64,000 bases of DNA from CAITWD01 sp963842065 (GCA_963842065.1 CAWJEW010000001.1:38970-102969); one strand, 5' to 3'; positions 25,478 to 35,087 are shown, counted from the first letter of the stretch. The notes: generated from the sequence alone by a model not told the origin. A program made the numbers and translations.

Positions 25478-27394
25478 GTGATCACTGTGACCTTGCCCGA
25501 CGGCACGCCGCTGCAGCTTCCCGAGGGCGCGACGGGCCACGACGCGGCTGCGGCGATCGGCCCCGGACTGGCCAAGGCAGCCCTGGCCGTCAAGGTCGAC
25601 GGGGAGATCCGTGACCTTGCCCGGTCGCTGCCCGACGGCGTCGGCATCGCCATCATCACGCCCAAGAGCGGCGACGACTACCTGTACGTGCTGCGCCACA
25701 CGGCCGCGCACGTGCTGGCCGAGGCCGTCCAGGACCTGTTCCCTGGAACGAAGTTCGGCTTCGGGCCACCGATCGAGGACGGCTTCTACTATGACTTCGA
25801 GCTGCCGCGGGCACTGTCCGAGGAGGACTTCCCGGCCATCGAAGCGGCCATGCGCACGGTGATCAAGCAGCGCGCGGGAATGGCCCGCTCGGTGCTGAGC
25901 ATCGACGACGCGCGCGAGTTCTTCGCCGAGCGCGACCAGGCCTACAAGGTTGACCAGGTGGAGCTCCTCGCCTCCCGGGGCGAGTCCACGGTGTCCCTGT
26001 ATCAGCAGAACGATTTCGTCGATCTGTGCCAGGGCCCCCACCTGCATGACACGGGCAGAATCGGCGCGTTCAAGCTGCTGTCGGTCGCCGGCGCCTACTG
26101 GCGTGGGGAGAGCACGAATCCGATGCTGACCCGCCTATATGCGACCGCGTTCCCGACCCGGGCGCAGCTCGACGCCTACCTGGCCCGGATCGAGCTCGCC
26201 AAGGCCCGCGACCACCGTCGTCTCGGTCGCGAGCTGGAGCTGTTCCACTTCGACGATGCCGGCCCTGGCTTCCCGTTCTTTCTGCCGAAGGGCATGGTGA
26301 TCGTCAACGAGATCCAGGCGGCCGTGCGCACCGAGCTGGACCGGCTCGGGTATCAGGAGATCCGCACACCGATGATCCTCAGCGAGGAGCTGTGGAAGAG
26401 CAGCGGCCATTGGGACCACTACCACGAGAACATGTATTTCACCGAGGTCGACGAGCAGGGGTTCGCGGTCAAGCCGATGAACTGTCCCGGCGCGTGCCTG
26501 GTGTTCCGGAGCCGGCGCCGCAGCTACCGCGAGCTGCCCCTGCGGCTCGCCGAGTTCGGTCATGTCCACCGCCATGAGCTCTCGGGGGTCCTGCACGGCC
26601 TGTTCCGCGTGCGTGCGTTCACCCAGGACGACGCCCACATCTTCTGCCGGCTCGACCAGGTGCACGGCGAGGTGCGCACGGTGCTCGAGTTCATCGATCG
26701 CTTCTATGCGCGGTTTGGGTTCGACCAGGTCAAGACGAAGCTCTCGACACGACCCGAAAAGGCCGCCGGCACCGACCAGATGTGGGAGCGCGCTGAGGCG
26801 GCGCTCGCCCAGGCACTCGGCGACCGCGACTACGAGCTCAACCCCGGCGACGGCGCGTTCTACGGGCCGAAGATCGACTTCGTGGTCACCGACTCGATGG
26901 GACGCTCCTGGCAGCTGGGCACGTGTCAGCTCGATTTCTCGATGCCCGAGGCCTTCGACCTGACCTACACGTCCGAGACGGACGCCGAAGAGCGGCCGGT
27001 GATCATCCATCGCGCGATCCTCGGATCGATCGAGCGGTTCCTGGGCATCCTGATCGAAGACACCGGCGGCGATTTCCCGTTCTGGCTGGCCCCGGAGCAC
27101 GCCCGCGTGCTCCCTGTGGCCGACCGGCACCGCGACTACGCCGACGAGGTGCGTGAGGCGTTGCGTGCCGAGGGCCTACGGGTGGAGCTCGACGCCCGCG
27201 CGGAATCGATCGGGCGCCGTATCCGTGACGGCGAACTGCACAAGGTGCCCTACCTGCTGATCGTGGGGGACCGAGAGGTGGAGTCGGGCACCGCATCGGT
27301 GCGGGCGCGGCACGGCGACGAGATCGGCGACGTCCGCGTCGGCGAGCTGGCCGCCGCCCTCGTGGCGCGCGATGTCCTCGGGGCCGCGGGCTGA
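25478..27394 (+). CDS. thrS: Threonyl-tRNA synthetase
   Basis: A 638-residue class II synthetase that charges tRNA-Thr. Domains in order: TGS (residues 1-60), N2 editing domain with HTAAHVLAEAVQDLFP and YQQNDFVDLCQGPHLHDTG (about 80-220), catalytic core with MNCPG and RLAEFGHVHRHELSGVLHGLFRVRAFTQDDAHIFC (about 330-400), motif 3 HRAILGSIERFLGILIED, and a C-terminal anticodon-binding domain. The GTG start gives the usual ITVTLPDG opening. Complete and normal length. Confidence 0.95.
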   Translation: MITVTLPDGTPLQLPEGATGHDAAAAIGPGLAKAALAVKVDGEIRDLARSLPDGVGIAIITPKSGDDYLYVLRHTAAHVLAEAVQDLFPGTKFGFGPPIEDGFYYDFELPRALSEEDFPAIEAAMRTVIKQRAGMARSVLSIDDAREFFAERDQAYKVDQVELLASRGESTVSLYQQNDFVDLCQGPHLHDTGRIGAFKLLSVAGAYWRGESTNPMLTRLYATAFPTRAQLDAYLARIELAKARDHRRLGRELELFHFDDAGPGFPFFLPKGMVIVNEIQAAVRTELDRLGYQEIRTPMILSEELWKSSGHWDHYHENMYFTEVDEQGFAVKPMNCPGACLVFRSRRRSYRELPLRLAEFGHVHRHELSGVLHGLFRVRAFTQDDAHIFCRLDQVHGEVRTVLEFIDRFYARFGFDQVKTKLSTRPEKAAGTDQMWERAEAALAQALGDRDYELNPGDGAFYGPKIDFVVTDSMGRSWQLGTCQLDFSMPEAFDLTYTSETDAEERPVIIHRAILGSIERFLGILIEDTGGDFPFWLAPEHARVLPVADRHRDYADEVREALRAEGLRVELDARAESIGRRIRDGELHKVPYLLIVGDREVESGTASVRARHGDEIGDVRVGELAAALVARDVLGAAG

Positions 27395-27612
27395 GCGTGC
27401 CCGCCATCCCCGCTGCCGGCACCGGGCGGGGCCTGTGTGACCGGTGCGAGCATCAGCAGCTCGTTCCGACGCGTCGCGCGGTGTATTCACGCTGTCGTGC
27501 GCACGAGCGGGATCCGCGGATCCCCAAGTATCCACCCGTGCCGGTGCTGCGCTGCCATGCGTTCTCGCCACGTTGACCGCGTCGGCGCCGTCCGGTCGAG
27601 CGCGTCGATAGC

Positions 27613-27984
27613 ATGGGGCCGATGAACCGCACCGGCATCCGCAACCTCGTGATCATGTTGGCGCTCGCGGGGCTCGTCTTCGTTTCGGAGCGCACGTTCC
27701 TGTCGGTGGCCGTTTCGATCAACCAGATCATCACGGTGTTGTTCCTGGTCGCGATCCTCGTGTTCGCGTATCAGTACTTCCGCGCCAACGAGCTGGCCTG
27801 GTACGTGATCCCGTCGTGGCAACGCAAGGTGGTCATCCTGTGCGGGATCGGGATCGCGGCCCTCGTGCTCGTGGGCTTTCAGCTGTTGGCGCCGACGATC
27901 ACCACGCTCGGTGTGCTCGCGCTCATCGGCGTGCTTGCCGTCGTGATCGTCTGGATCATTCGTGAGAGCCGCCGCTTCCGCTGA
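27613..27984 (+). CDS. Unrecognised small membrane protein, about four helices
   Basis: A 123-residue hydrophobic protein with four likely membrane helices (near residues 9-25, 33-55, 72-93 and 97-116) and a basic C-terminus ESRRFR. The polar loop FRANELAWYVIPSWQRK between helices 2 and 3 is the most distinctive part. A second ATG lies three codons in. I do not recognise the family. It follows thrS after 220 bases that hold nothing evident. Confidence 0.5.
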   Translation: MGPMNRTGIRNLVIMLALAGLVFVSERTFLSVAVSINQIITVLFLVAILVFAYQYFRANELAWYVIPSWQRKVVILCGIGIAALVLVGFQLLAPTITTLGVLALIGVLAVVIVWIIRESRRFR

Positions 27985-27993
27985 CCTGGTGCG

Positions 27994-28272
27994 CTATGCG
28001 GCCCGGCTCCGGGTGCGGGGATCGACCGCCAGCCGGCAGTCCTCGATGATCATCCAGACGCCGTCGCGTTCATCGATGCGGCCTTCGACGAGCAGCTGGC
28101 CGAGCTGGCGGACCAGCTGATGTGGTCCGGGCGGCCGTTCGCCACGCGTGTGGGCGCGCTGGGCGAGCGATTCGCCAAGCGCCGCCGTCGTGACGCCGGC
28201 CGGTCCGGCTTGGAGCTCCTCCTCGATGCGGCGACGCAGCGCGGGGCGGGGCAGGTGAGGATCTGTGGACAT
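27994..28272 (-). CDS. Small winged-helix-like protein
   Basis: A 92-residue protein with a plausible winged-helix layout: ALRRRIEEELQAGPAGVTTAALGESLAQR, then PHQLVRQLGQLLVEGRIDERDGVWMI, ending in a wing-like strand. GGAGG lies 7 bases before the ATG at 28272, which fixes the start. Possibly a DNA-binding regulator. It is convergent with the preceding membrane-protein gene and divergent from the MFS gene, which it might control; that is only a positional guess. Confidence 0.5.
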   Translation of the reverse strand: MSTDPHLPRPALRRRIEEELQAGPAGVTTAALGESLAQRAHTRGERPPGPHQLVRQLGQLLVEGRIDERDGVWMIIEDCRLAVDPRTRSRAA

Positions 28273-28423
28273 GATGACCTCCGGTCGTACGGGGGGCATT
28301 CCAGACTAGCCGCAGGCTCGGACGGAACATACGTTTGGACTTGCGACCGCCACCGGCGACCGGTAGGCGCCGGGCAGAGCCCACCTGTTCGTTGCACAAT
28401 GCGAGGGTGACCCCACTGCGACG

Positions 28424-29923
28424 ATGCCCGTGAGCCGCACCGGCGCCTACGCGATCCAGGATCGCCGGTGGCTGGTGCTCTGGGTGACCTGTGTCGGGGC
28501 CTTCATGTCGCCGCTGGACTTCAGCGCCGTCTCGGTGGCGCTGCCCGACATGGGGCGCGACCTGCGCCTGAGTTTCGCCGAAGCCCTCTGGGTGCAGGCC
28601 GGGTACCTGCTCACCTACACGTTGATGCTGGTCCCGTCCGGGCGCATCGCCGACCAGCTCGGGCGGCTGCGGGTATGGCGGACCGGGGTGGCCGTCTTCG
28701 CGGTCACCTCGCTGCTGACGGGGATCAGCGTCGATAACGCATGGCTGCTGATCTCCCGATCGCTGCAGGGCATCGGCGCGGGCATGATGACCGGCACCGC
28801 GACGGCGCTGGTGAGTACGGTGTTTCCGCCTGGCGAGCGCGGGCGGGCGATCGGCATCAATGTGACCGCCGTGTATCTCGGCCTCTCGACCGGCCCGCTC
28901 ATCGGCGGCCTGCTCGTCGCGAGCCTCGGCTGGCGGTGGGTCTTTCTGGTCAATGTGCCCGTTGCGGCGGTCACATTGCTGACCGCTCGCCGGCTGTACG
29001 ACCCCGCCCGCCGCAGCGGCCGGCCGCAGGTCGACATCCCGGGCACGGCGCTGTTGACCGTGGGGCTCGGGTGCCTGTTGACCGCACTGACGTTTGGCGC
29101 GGACTGGGGCTGGTCGAGCACCCTCGTGGTGAGCCTGTTTGCGATCGCCGCGGTCGCGCTGCTTGGGTTCGGCGTCGTCGAGCAGCGTGTCACGCTGCCG
29201 GTGCTCGACCTCGGGCTCTTCCGGCGCAGCCGCGTGTTCGCCGCGGCCAACGCGGCGGCGCTGTTGAACTACACCGCCATGTTCGGATCGATCGCGCTCA
29301 CGGCGATCGCCCTGCAGGTCGCCGCCGGACGGGGCCCGATCGCCACGGGCGCGATTCTGATCGTGCAGCCGGTGGTCATGGTGTGCCTCTCGCCGATTGC
29401 CGGACGGCTGTCGGACCGCATCGGATCACGCCTGTTGTGTACCGGCGGGATGCTGTTCGTGGCGCTGGGGCTCGCGCTCCTGTCGATCGTCCCCGACGGC
29501 ATGCCGCTGGGGCACGTTTTCCCTGCGCTGGTCGCGATCGGTCTGGGCATGGCGATGTTCAGCTCGCCCAATACCACGGCCGCGATGAACGCGGCACCGT
29601 CTGCGGCGCTGGGGGTCGCCGCCGGTGTGCTGACGACGATGCGCAGCCTCGGCCAGTCGATGTCGATCGCGGTGCTCGGGGCGATCATCGCCGCCCATCT
29701 GGGCGCTGACGGGGGCAAGGTGCTGCTCGGGGGGGCGGCGCCGCCGCACTCGGCCGCGGCGTTCCTCGACGGCTACCGCGTGGCGATGCTCGTTGGCGCG
29801 GGAATCGCGATCGTCGGCGCGGTCGTCTCGCTCACGCGCGGGTCGCGGCCGGCGCGGGTCGTCGACGTGATGTCGCCGAGCGGCCGGGCGGTGTCCTCGG
29901 GAGCGGCGGCGCCCGAGCGCTAG
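28424..29923 (+). CDS. MFS transporter, DHA2 (EmrB/QacA) type
   Basis: A 499-residue drug:proton antiporter-like protein with 14 hydrophobic segments. Family signatures: MSPLDFSAVSVALPDMGRDL in helix 1, GRIADQLGRLRVW in loop 2-3, and motif C-like LGLSTGPLIGGLLVASLGWRWVFLVNVPV. DHA2 members export cationic drugs and other toxic compounds. In helix 1 the acid of the usual LDxTIVNVALP is present (PLDFSAVSVALP). It lies between the small winged-helix gene and uvrC. Confidence 0.88.
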   Translation: MPVSRTGAYAIQDRRWLVLWVTCVGAFMSPLDFSAVSVALPDMGRDLRLSFAEALWVQAGYLLTYTLMLVPSGRIADQLGRLRVWRTGVAVFAVTSLLTGISVDNAWLLISRSLQGIGAGMMTGTATALVSTVFPPGERGRAIGINVTAVYLGLSTGPLIGGLLVASLGWRWVFLVNVPVAAVTLLTARRLYDPARRSGRPQVDIPGTALLTVGLGCLLTALTFGADWGWSSTLVVSLFAIAAVALLGFGVVEQRVTLPVLDLGLFRRSRVFAAANAAALLNYTAMFGSIALTAIALQVAAGRGPIATGAILIVQPVVMVCLSPIAGRLSDRIGSRLLCTGGMLFVALGLALLSIVPDGMPLGHVFPALVAIGLGMAMFSSPNTTAAMNAAPSAALGVAAGVLTTMRSLGQSMSIAVLGAIIAAHLGADGGKVLLGGAAPPHSAAAFLDGYRVAMLVGAGIAIVGAVVSLTRGSRPARVVDVMSPSGRAVSSGAAAPER

Positions 29924-29960
29924 GCCCGCGTCGCGGGCGGTGTTCTACCCTAGATCGGAG

Positions 29961-31883
29961 ATGCCCGAGACCTCACTCCTGCGCGAACAGCTCGTCGCCG
30001 TTCCGGACCAGCCCGGGGTGTACGTGTATCGCGACGCCGACGAGCGCGTGCTGTATGTCGGCAAGGCGAAGTCGCTGCGGCGTCGCGTGCTGAGCTATTT
30101 CCAGGCGCCGCTGACCGCACCTGACCCGAGTTTGGCCGCGGATCCGCTGGCGGCGCGCGCGGGTCAGCACCCGAAGATCGACGACATGGTGGCCCGGATT
30201 GCCGGGCTCGAGACGATCGTCACCGCGACGGAGGCCGAAGCGCTCATCCTCGAGGCCAATCTGGTCAAGCGCCACCGGCCGCCGTTCAACGTGAAGCTGC
30301 GCGACGACAAGAGCTACCCCTACATCGGGATCAGTCTCGACGAGGCCTATCCGCGCGTCTACTTCACCCGCGAGCAGCATCGCCGCGACCGGCTCTACTT
30401 CGGGCCGTTCAGCAGCGCATCGAAGGTCCGGGAGACGCTGTCGCTGATCGGGCGGATCTTCCCGAGCCGCCCGTGCGAGGGTCCCGAGCCTGGGCGGCCA
30501 TCGGGCGTGCCGTGCCTGGACTACCACATCAAGCGCTGCCTGGCGCCCTGCGTCGGATACATCTCCCTGGAGGACTACCGGGCGCTGATCGACCAGATCA
30601 TCGCGTTTCTGTCCGGCCGCTACCGGGGGCTCGAGGACGAGCTCGATGCGCAGATGCGCACGGCGGCCCAAGCCCAGCAATACGAGCACGCCGCCGTCTA
30701 CCGGAACCGCCTCGGCGCGGTGCGGCATCTGATGGAACGCCAGGTCGCCTCGACCGATCAGCTGGGGAGCCTTGACGTGCTCGGTGTCGCGGTCATCGAC
30801 GACATTGCCAACGTCCAAGTCATGCAGGTGCGCGACGGGGTGCTCACTGACCGTCACTCGTTCTTCCTCGAGGGCGTCGGCGACGAGGATCCGGCAATGG
30901 TCCTCGAGGGATTCGCGATCGAGTACTACGCGATGGCCCTGGCGATTCCGCCGCTGGTCGTCGTCTCGCGCGCCGTGGGCGCGCTGCCCGACCTGGCTGC
31001 GCTGCTGTCCGAGCGGCGCGGCGCCCGCACCGACGTTCGCACGGGCCGCGGCGACCGTGACCGTCTCGCGGTGATGGCCGAACGCAACGCGCAACTGGCC
31101 GTGGATCAGGAACGACGCCGGCACGAGCGCAACCGGGAGCGCCGCCGGGAGTCCCTGGCCGAACTGCAGACGGCCCTCGGCCTGCCCGCGCCGCCGATCC
31201 GGATCGAGTGCTACGACATCTCGAACCTCGGCGAGACGTACGCGGTCGCGTCGATGGTCGCCTTCGAGGCGGGGGCACCCAACAAGGCCCATTACCGGCA
31301 TTTTACGATGCGCTTCGAGGGGGGTCAGAACGACTTCGCGCGCATGCGCGAAGCCATCACGCGGCGGTTCCAACGGCTGACCGACGACGAGGCGGATCCC
31401 TCGTTCGGGTCGCGCCCGGGCCTGGTGGTGATCGACGGCGGCAAAGGCCAGCTCTCGGCGGCCCTGGCAGGCATGCGGGACGCCGGGGTCGCCGACGTGC
31501 CGATGATCGGGCTCGCCAAGCAGCGCGAGGAGGTCTTTCTGCCGGGGCGCTCGGCGCCCCTGCTGCTTCCGGAGGCCTCGGCGGGGCTGCGGCTGCTCAC
31601 CCAGATCCGCGATGAGGCTCACCGCTTTGCCCTGCGCCACCACCGTAACTCCCGGGGCCGGGGCATGACCCGCAGCCTGATCGACGCCCTGCCCGGCGTC
31701 GGACCGGTACGCCGCAAGGCGATTCTCAGCTACTTTGGGACCCCGGATCGGGTCGCGCAGGCGACCCGCGAGGAGCTTGAGGGAGTTCCCGGGTTGCCGC
31801 CGAAGGTTGCACGAGAGATCTGGGAGCATCTGCACCGCGCACCCGACGCCGACGATGTCCCGCGCGCGAGCACGGCGCCGTAA
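29961..31883 (+). CDS. uvrC: Excinuclease ABC subunit C
   Basis: A 640-residue UvrC, the dual-incision nuclease of nucleotide excision repair. N-terminal GIY-YIG domain: DQPGVYVYRDADERVLYVGKAKSLRRRVLSYF. Cys-containing middle region PCLDYHIKRCLAPC, a UVR motif near residue 230, an RNase H-like C-terminal nuclease (IECYDISNLGETYAVASMV, FGSRPGLVVIDGGKGQL) and helix-hairpin-helix repeats at the end (LPGVGPVRRKAIL, VPGLPPKVA). The ATG at 29961 is taken as the start. First of the uvrC-rapZ-yvcK series, with 18 bases to rapZ. Confidence 0.95.
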   Translation: MPETSLLREQLVAVPDQPGVYVYRDADERVLYVGKAKSLRRRVLSYFQAPLTAPDPSLAADPLAARAGQHPKIDDMVARIAGLETIVTATEAEALILEANLVKRHRPPFNVKLRDDKSYPYIGISLDEAYPRVYFTREQHRRDRLYFGPFSSASKVRETLSLIGRIFPSRPCEGPEPGRPSGVPCLDYHIKRCLAPCVGYISLEDYRALIDQIIAFLSGRYRGLEDELDAQMRTAAQAQQYEHAAVYRNRLGAVRHLMERQVASTDQLGSLDVLGVAVIDDIANVQVMQVRDGVLTDRHSFFLEGVGDEDPAMVLEGFAIEYYAMALAIPPLVVVSRAVGALPDLAALLSERRGARTDVRTGRGDRDRLAVMAERNAQLAVDQERRRHERNRERRRESLAELQTALGLPAPPIRIECYDISNLGETYAVASMVAFEAGAPNKAHYRHFTMRFEGGQNDFARMREAITRRFQRLTDDEADPSFGSRPGLVVIDGGKGQLSAALAGMRDAGVADVPMIGLAKQREEVFLPGRSAPLLLPEASAGLRLLTQIRDEAHRFALRHHRNSRGRGMTRSLIDALPGVGPVRRKAILSYFGTPDRVAQATREELEGVPGLPPKVAREIWEHLHRAPDADDVPRASTAP

Positions 31884-31901
31884 CAACAGGAGAGCCTGGC
31901 A

Positions 31902-32807
31902 GTGGAGTTGACCGTCATCACCGGCATGAGCGGCGCCGGCAAGAGCCAGACGATGGGCGTCTTCGAGGACGCCGGCTGGTACGTGGTCGACAACCTGCCG
32001 CCGCGCCTTTTGACCGATCTCGCCCGCCTGTTCGTCAACGAGGGCAAGGTGGACCGCGCGGCGGTGGTCTGCGACATCCGCGGCGGCGAGTATTTCGAGG
32101 ATCTCGGAGAGGAAATCGACATCATGGCGACCCAGCTCGGGGTCCAACCGCGCGTCGTGTTCCTGGAGGCCGACGACGACGTCCTGTTGAACCGCTTCCG
32201 TGAGACGCGCCGACGGCACCCGCTGGCGGCGTCGGGCACGCTGCAGGAAGGGATCCAGCGCGAGCGCGAGATGTTGGCCGGGATTCGCGAACGCGCCGAG
32301 GTCGTCATCGACACGTCCGGGCTGAACATCTGGGATCTGCGGCGCACCGTTACCGAGTCGATCTTCGCGCCGGGGGAGCGCCAACGCATGCAGGTCCTGT
32401 TCGTCTCGTTCGGGTTCAAGTACGGTGCGCCGTCCGACGCGGACCTGCTGTTCGACGTGCGCTTCATCACCAACCCTCACTACCACAAGGACTTTGCGCC
32501 GCTGACCGGGCTCGATCCGGATGTGGCCCAGTTCGTCAACGAGACGCCAGAGATGCGGGGCTTCCTCCCCCGACTGGAGTCGTTGCTGGACTTCCTGCTG
32601 CCGGCGTACGTGGCCGAGGGCAAGAGCCATCTGGTAGTGGGATTCGGCTGCACCGGCGGCCGGCACCGCAGCGTCGTGCTCGCCGAGACCGCCGCACGGA
32701 GGTACCGTGGGCGGCCCGAGTTTGAGGTGGCGGTCTCACACCGGGACATCAGCCGAGCGGCGCTGCGTGCCCCGGGCGACGCCGACGTCACGCATGGGGC
32801 GAATTAG
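31902..32807 (+). CDS. rapZ: RNase adapter protein/P-loop NTPase RapZ (YvcJ)
   Basis: A 301-residue P-loop protein with Walker A GMSGAGKSQ at residue 8 and DNLPP in the nucleotide-sensing part. The C-terminal domain with GCTGGRHRSVVLAE binds small RNAs or UDP-sugars in characterised members. GTG start with AGGAGAG upstream. Its TAG is immediately followed by the ATG of yvcK. In other bacteria the pair regulates cell-wall precursor synthesis. Confidence 0.93.
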   Translation: MELTVITGMSGAGKSQTMGVFEDAGWYVVDNLPPRLLTDLARLFVNEGKVDRAAVVCDIRGGEYFEDLGEEIDIMATQLGVQPRVVFLEADDDVLLNRFRETRRRHPLAASGTLQEGIQREREMLAGIRERAEVVIDTSGLNIWDLRRTVTESIFAPGERQRMQVLFVSFGFKYGAPSDADLLFDVRFITNPHYHKDFAPLTGLDPDVAQFVNETPEMRGFLPRLESLLDFLLPAYVAEGKSHLVVGFGCTGGRHRSVVLAETAARRYRGRPEFEVAVSHRDISRAALRAPGDADVTHGAN

Positions 32808-33800
32808 ATGTCGAGCGCACCTCGTCCGAGAATCGCCGCCCTCGGCGGAGGCACGGGCCTCTCATCGCTGTTGCGTGGGCTCAAGTTGGCGCCGGTCGAC
32901 CTGACCGCGATCGTGACCGTCGCCGACGACGGCGGGTCGTCCGGGCGGCTGCGCCGCGAGCTCGGGATCCTGCCGCCGGGGGACATCCGCAACTGCCTGG
33001 TGGCCCTGGCCGACGACGAGTCGCTGATGGGCAGGCTGTTTCAGCACAGGTTCGCCGACGGCGACCTGTCCGGCCACCCCTTCGGCAACCTGTTCCTCGC
33101 GGCGCTGACTGAGGTGACCGGCGATTTCGATATCGCCATCCAGGAGTGTTCGCGGGTCCTGAAGATCCGCGGCGCGGTGATTCCGTCCACGCTGCGCCAG
33201 GTGCGCCTGTGGGCCGAGCGGATCGATGGCACGGTGGTCTGCGGCGAGACCAACATCGCCGCCGGTTTCGCCGCGTGTCGGCGCGTGTGGTTCGATCCGG
33301 CCCCCGAGGCCTATCCGCCGGCGGTGGCCGCGCTGGACAGGGCGGACGTCATCGTGCTCGGCCCGGGGAGCCTGTTCACCAGTGTTCTGGCGCACCTGGC
33401 GGTGCCGGACATCGCCCAGGCGGTGCAGGGATCGCGGGGCTTGCGGGTATACGTGTGCAACGTGATGACCCAGCCTGGCGAGACCGACGGCTTTTGCGCC
33501 GGCGATCACGTCGCGCGCGTGCTGGAGGCGGTCCCCGGTGGGGTCGACGTCGTCGTCCTGCATGAGGGGGCATTCGATCCGGCCGCGATTGACGCGTACG
33601 CATTGATGGGACAGGTGCCGGTGGAGATCGATCGCGATCGGCTCGAGGGTCTTGGCGTGCGTGTCGTCACGGCGCCGCTTGCCGACGCGGGCGGCGTCGT
33701 GCGGCATAGCCCGCAAGCGCTTGCGAGCGTCCTGCTTGGCCTTACCTCCGAGCAAGTGACCCGCGGCGCGTCTGCCCCGATCGCCGAGCCCTCGGCCTAG
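32808..33800 (+). CDS. yvcK: YvcK/CofD-like gluconeogenesis factor
   Basis: A 330-residue CofD-like protein with N-terminal GGGTGLSSLLRGLK and DDGGSSGRLRRELGILPPGDIRNCLVALA. YvcK binds UDP-sugars and is needed for growth on gluconeogenic carbon and for cell shape. It directly abuts rapZ. Its TAG stop codon is part of the six-base target duplicated by the IS481-family element, so the insertion sits exactly at the end of the gene without changing the protein. Confidence 0.92.
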   Translation: MSSAPRPRIAALGGGTGLSSLLRGLKLAPVDLTAIVTVADDGGSSGRLRRELGILPPGDIRNCLVALADDESLMGRLFQHRFADGDLSGHPFGNLFLAALTEVTGDFDIAIQECSRVLKIRGAVIPSTLRQVRLWAERIDGTVVCGETNIAAGFAACRRVWFDPAPEAYPPAVAALDRADVIVLGPGSLFTSVLAHLAVPDIAQAVQGSRGLRVYVCNVMTQPGETDGFCAGDHVARVLEAVPGGVDVVVLHEGAFDPAAIDAYALMGQVPVEIDRDRLEGLGVRVVTAPLADAGGVVRHSPQALASVLLGLTSEQVTRGASAPIAEPSA

Positions 33801-33801
33801 A

Positions 33802-33828
33802 TGTACCCACTCACCACATTGGTGACAG
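33802..33828 (+). repeat. Left terminal inverted repeat of the IS481-family element
   Basis: Outer end of the element next to the yvcK stop, containing the 3' end of the transposase gene. About 21 of 27 positions match the right repeat. Confidence 0.85.
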
Positions 33829-34776
33829 CCTCGTAATCGGCGCTCGGCCCCCGAGCGCCGAATGTCGGCGCCGGGTGTTGTAGTACGCGAGCCACTCAGG
33901 CAGCGCCTGGGCGCGCTGGTCATTGCTCGTAAATGGGCGTTGATATGCCCATTCGGCCTGGAGGGTGCGATTGAAGCGTTCCACCTTGCCGTTTTGCCAG
34001 GGGCAATGGGGCCGGATGAGCACGTGTCGTGCCCCCAGGCGCCCAAGGGCGTTCTGGAATGCGTCGGAGAGTCGATACGCAAATGCGTTGTCGGTCATCA
34101 CCCGCTCGATGCGGGTGATGCCGCATTCGGCAAAGACGCCGGCCGCGCGCTCGAGAAACCCGGCACATGTCGCACCGGTCTCATCCGGGTGAATCTCGGC
34201 GTAGGCCACACGTGAGTGGTCGTCGATGGCCGCATGGACGTAGTCAAAGCCCATGAGCCGATGTCTGCGGGCTTCGGTGGTGCGTCCGTGCATGCGCCAG
34301 CCGCCCCCGTCGGGGATGCGCCCGAGCTTTTTGACGTCGATGTGGATCAGCTCGCCCGGGGTGGCACGTTCGTAGCGTGTGCGGGTCGCCGGCCCGCGGC
34401 GTACCGGGATCCCCGTCAGCGCATCCAGGTCACGTAAGGCCGGCATCCGGTTGCGCACAAGCACGCGTCCGACCGTTGCGGCACACAGCCCGAGTTCCTG
34501 GGCGATCCATTCCGCACCGCGGCGTGCGTGTGCCCGCAGCGCACAGATCGCCTGCTCGAGCTCCGCATCGATGCGATGCGGGATGTGATGCGGCCGGCTT
34601 GTGCGGTCGAAAAGCCCGGCCGGGCCCTCGGTGCGATAGCGGTCAAGCCACTTGTAGGCACAGGTGCGCGAACAGCCCAGCTGGGCTGCGACATCGGCCA
34701 CGCGATACCCGGCGAGGATGCGCTCGACCAACAGCAAGCGTCCGCGTGGGGTCAGGCGCGCATTAGGGTGGGCCAT
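33811..34776 (-). CDS. IS481-family transposase
   Basis: A 321-residue DDE transposase. N-terminal helix-turn-helix region: RGRLLLVERILAGYRVADVAAQLGCSRTCAYKWLDRY. The rve integrase core follows, with the first Asp in IHIDVKKLGRI, the second in VMTDNAFAY and the Glu in NGKVERFNRTL. The usual IS481 C-terminus WLAYYNTRRRHSALGGRAPITRL is complete. The ATG at 34776 is preferred over one 13 codons upstream. It looks intact and could still be active. Confidence 0.93.
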   Translation of the reverse strand: MAHPNARLTPRGRLLLVERILAGYRVADVAAQLGCSRTCAYKWLDRYRTEGPAGLFDRTSRPHHIPHRIDAELEQAICALRAHARRGAEWIAQELGLCAATVGRVLVRNRMPALRDLDALTGIPVRRGPATRTRYERATPGELIHIDVKKLGRIPDGGGWRMHGRTTEARRHRLMGFDYVHAAIDDHSRVAYAEIHPDETGATCAGFLERAAGVFAECGITRIERVMTDNAFAYRLSDAFQNALGRLGARHVLIRPHCPWQNGKVERFNRTLQAEWAYQRPFTSNDQRAQALPEWLAYYNTRRRHSALGGRAPITRLSPMW

Positions 34777-34846
34777 GAGGACCTCCGGGATGTGGATGGC
34801 TTGAGATACCTCCACAACACCCGCGGGGTCCTCACCCGGTCAAGGG

Positions 34847-34873
34847 CTGTTACCAACCCTGTGAGTGGTTACA
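34847..34873 (-). repeat. Right terminal inverted repeat of the IS481-family element
   Basis: Reads TGTAACCACTCACAGGG inward on the minus strand, with the transposase promoter expected just inside. The target duplication CCTAGA follows immediately. Confidence 0.85.
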
Positions 34874-34879
34874 CCTAGA

Positions 34880-35087
34880 CCCCCGATCAGTCTTGACAGC
34901 GGCGTGCCGGCCTCGAGGGCCGCTGGGCCGCATTTTCCGGGCCCCCTGTCACGCCGCTGTTACAGCGTTATTTGGTCGCAGGAGCGGGGAGGCAGGAGAC
35001 GAACATCGCGTGTGCAACACGTTAACGCGAAATGAAAGTGACGCTTGCAACGAACTAGCGGCTTGCATATTGTCACCGATGACGTAC
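34880..35087 (+). other. Non-coding stretch between the IS and the DUF1097 gene
   Basis: No reading frame here looks real, and no remnant of a WhiA coding sequence is seen. A CGGCC-TCGAG-GGCCG hairpin lies near 34909. A loose promoter candidate, TTGCAA (35044) with CATATT 16 bases later, could serve the membrane-protein gene. The stretch is visibly richer in A/T than its surroundings. Confidence 0.4.

Larger units (their letters stand above)
33802..34873. mobile_element. IS481-family insertion sequence, complete
   Basis: A 1072-bp element with one transposase gene on the minus strand. The ends are imperfect 27-base inverted repeats starting TGTAACCACTCAC and TGTACCCACTCAC and both ending TTGGTRACAG. 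It is flanked on both sides by the direct repeat CCTAGA (33796-33801 and 34874-34879). This fits the NCTAGN target known for IS481. The perfect target duplication and intact gene suggest a recent insertion. Confidence 0.92.

Noticed and set aside
29973..32666. An 897-codon open frame antisense to uvrC and rapZ
   Set aside because: Codon-position GC bias creates long antisense frames in high-GC DNA; no domain content.
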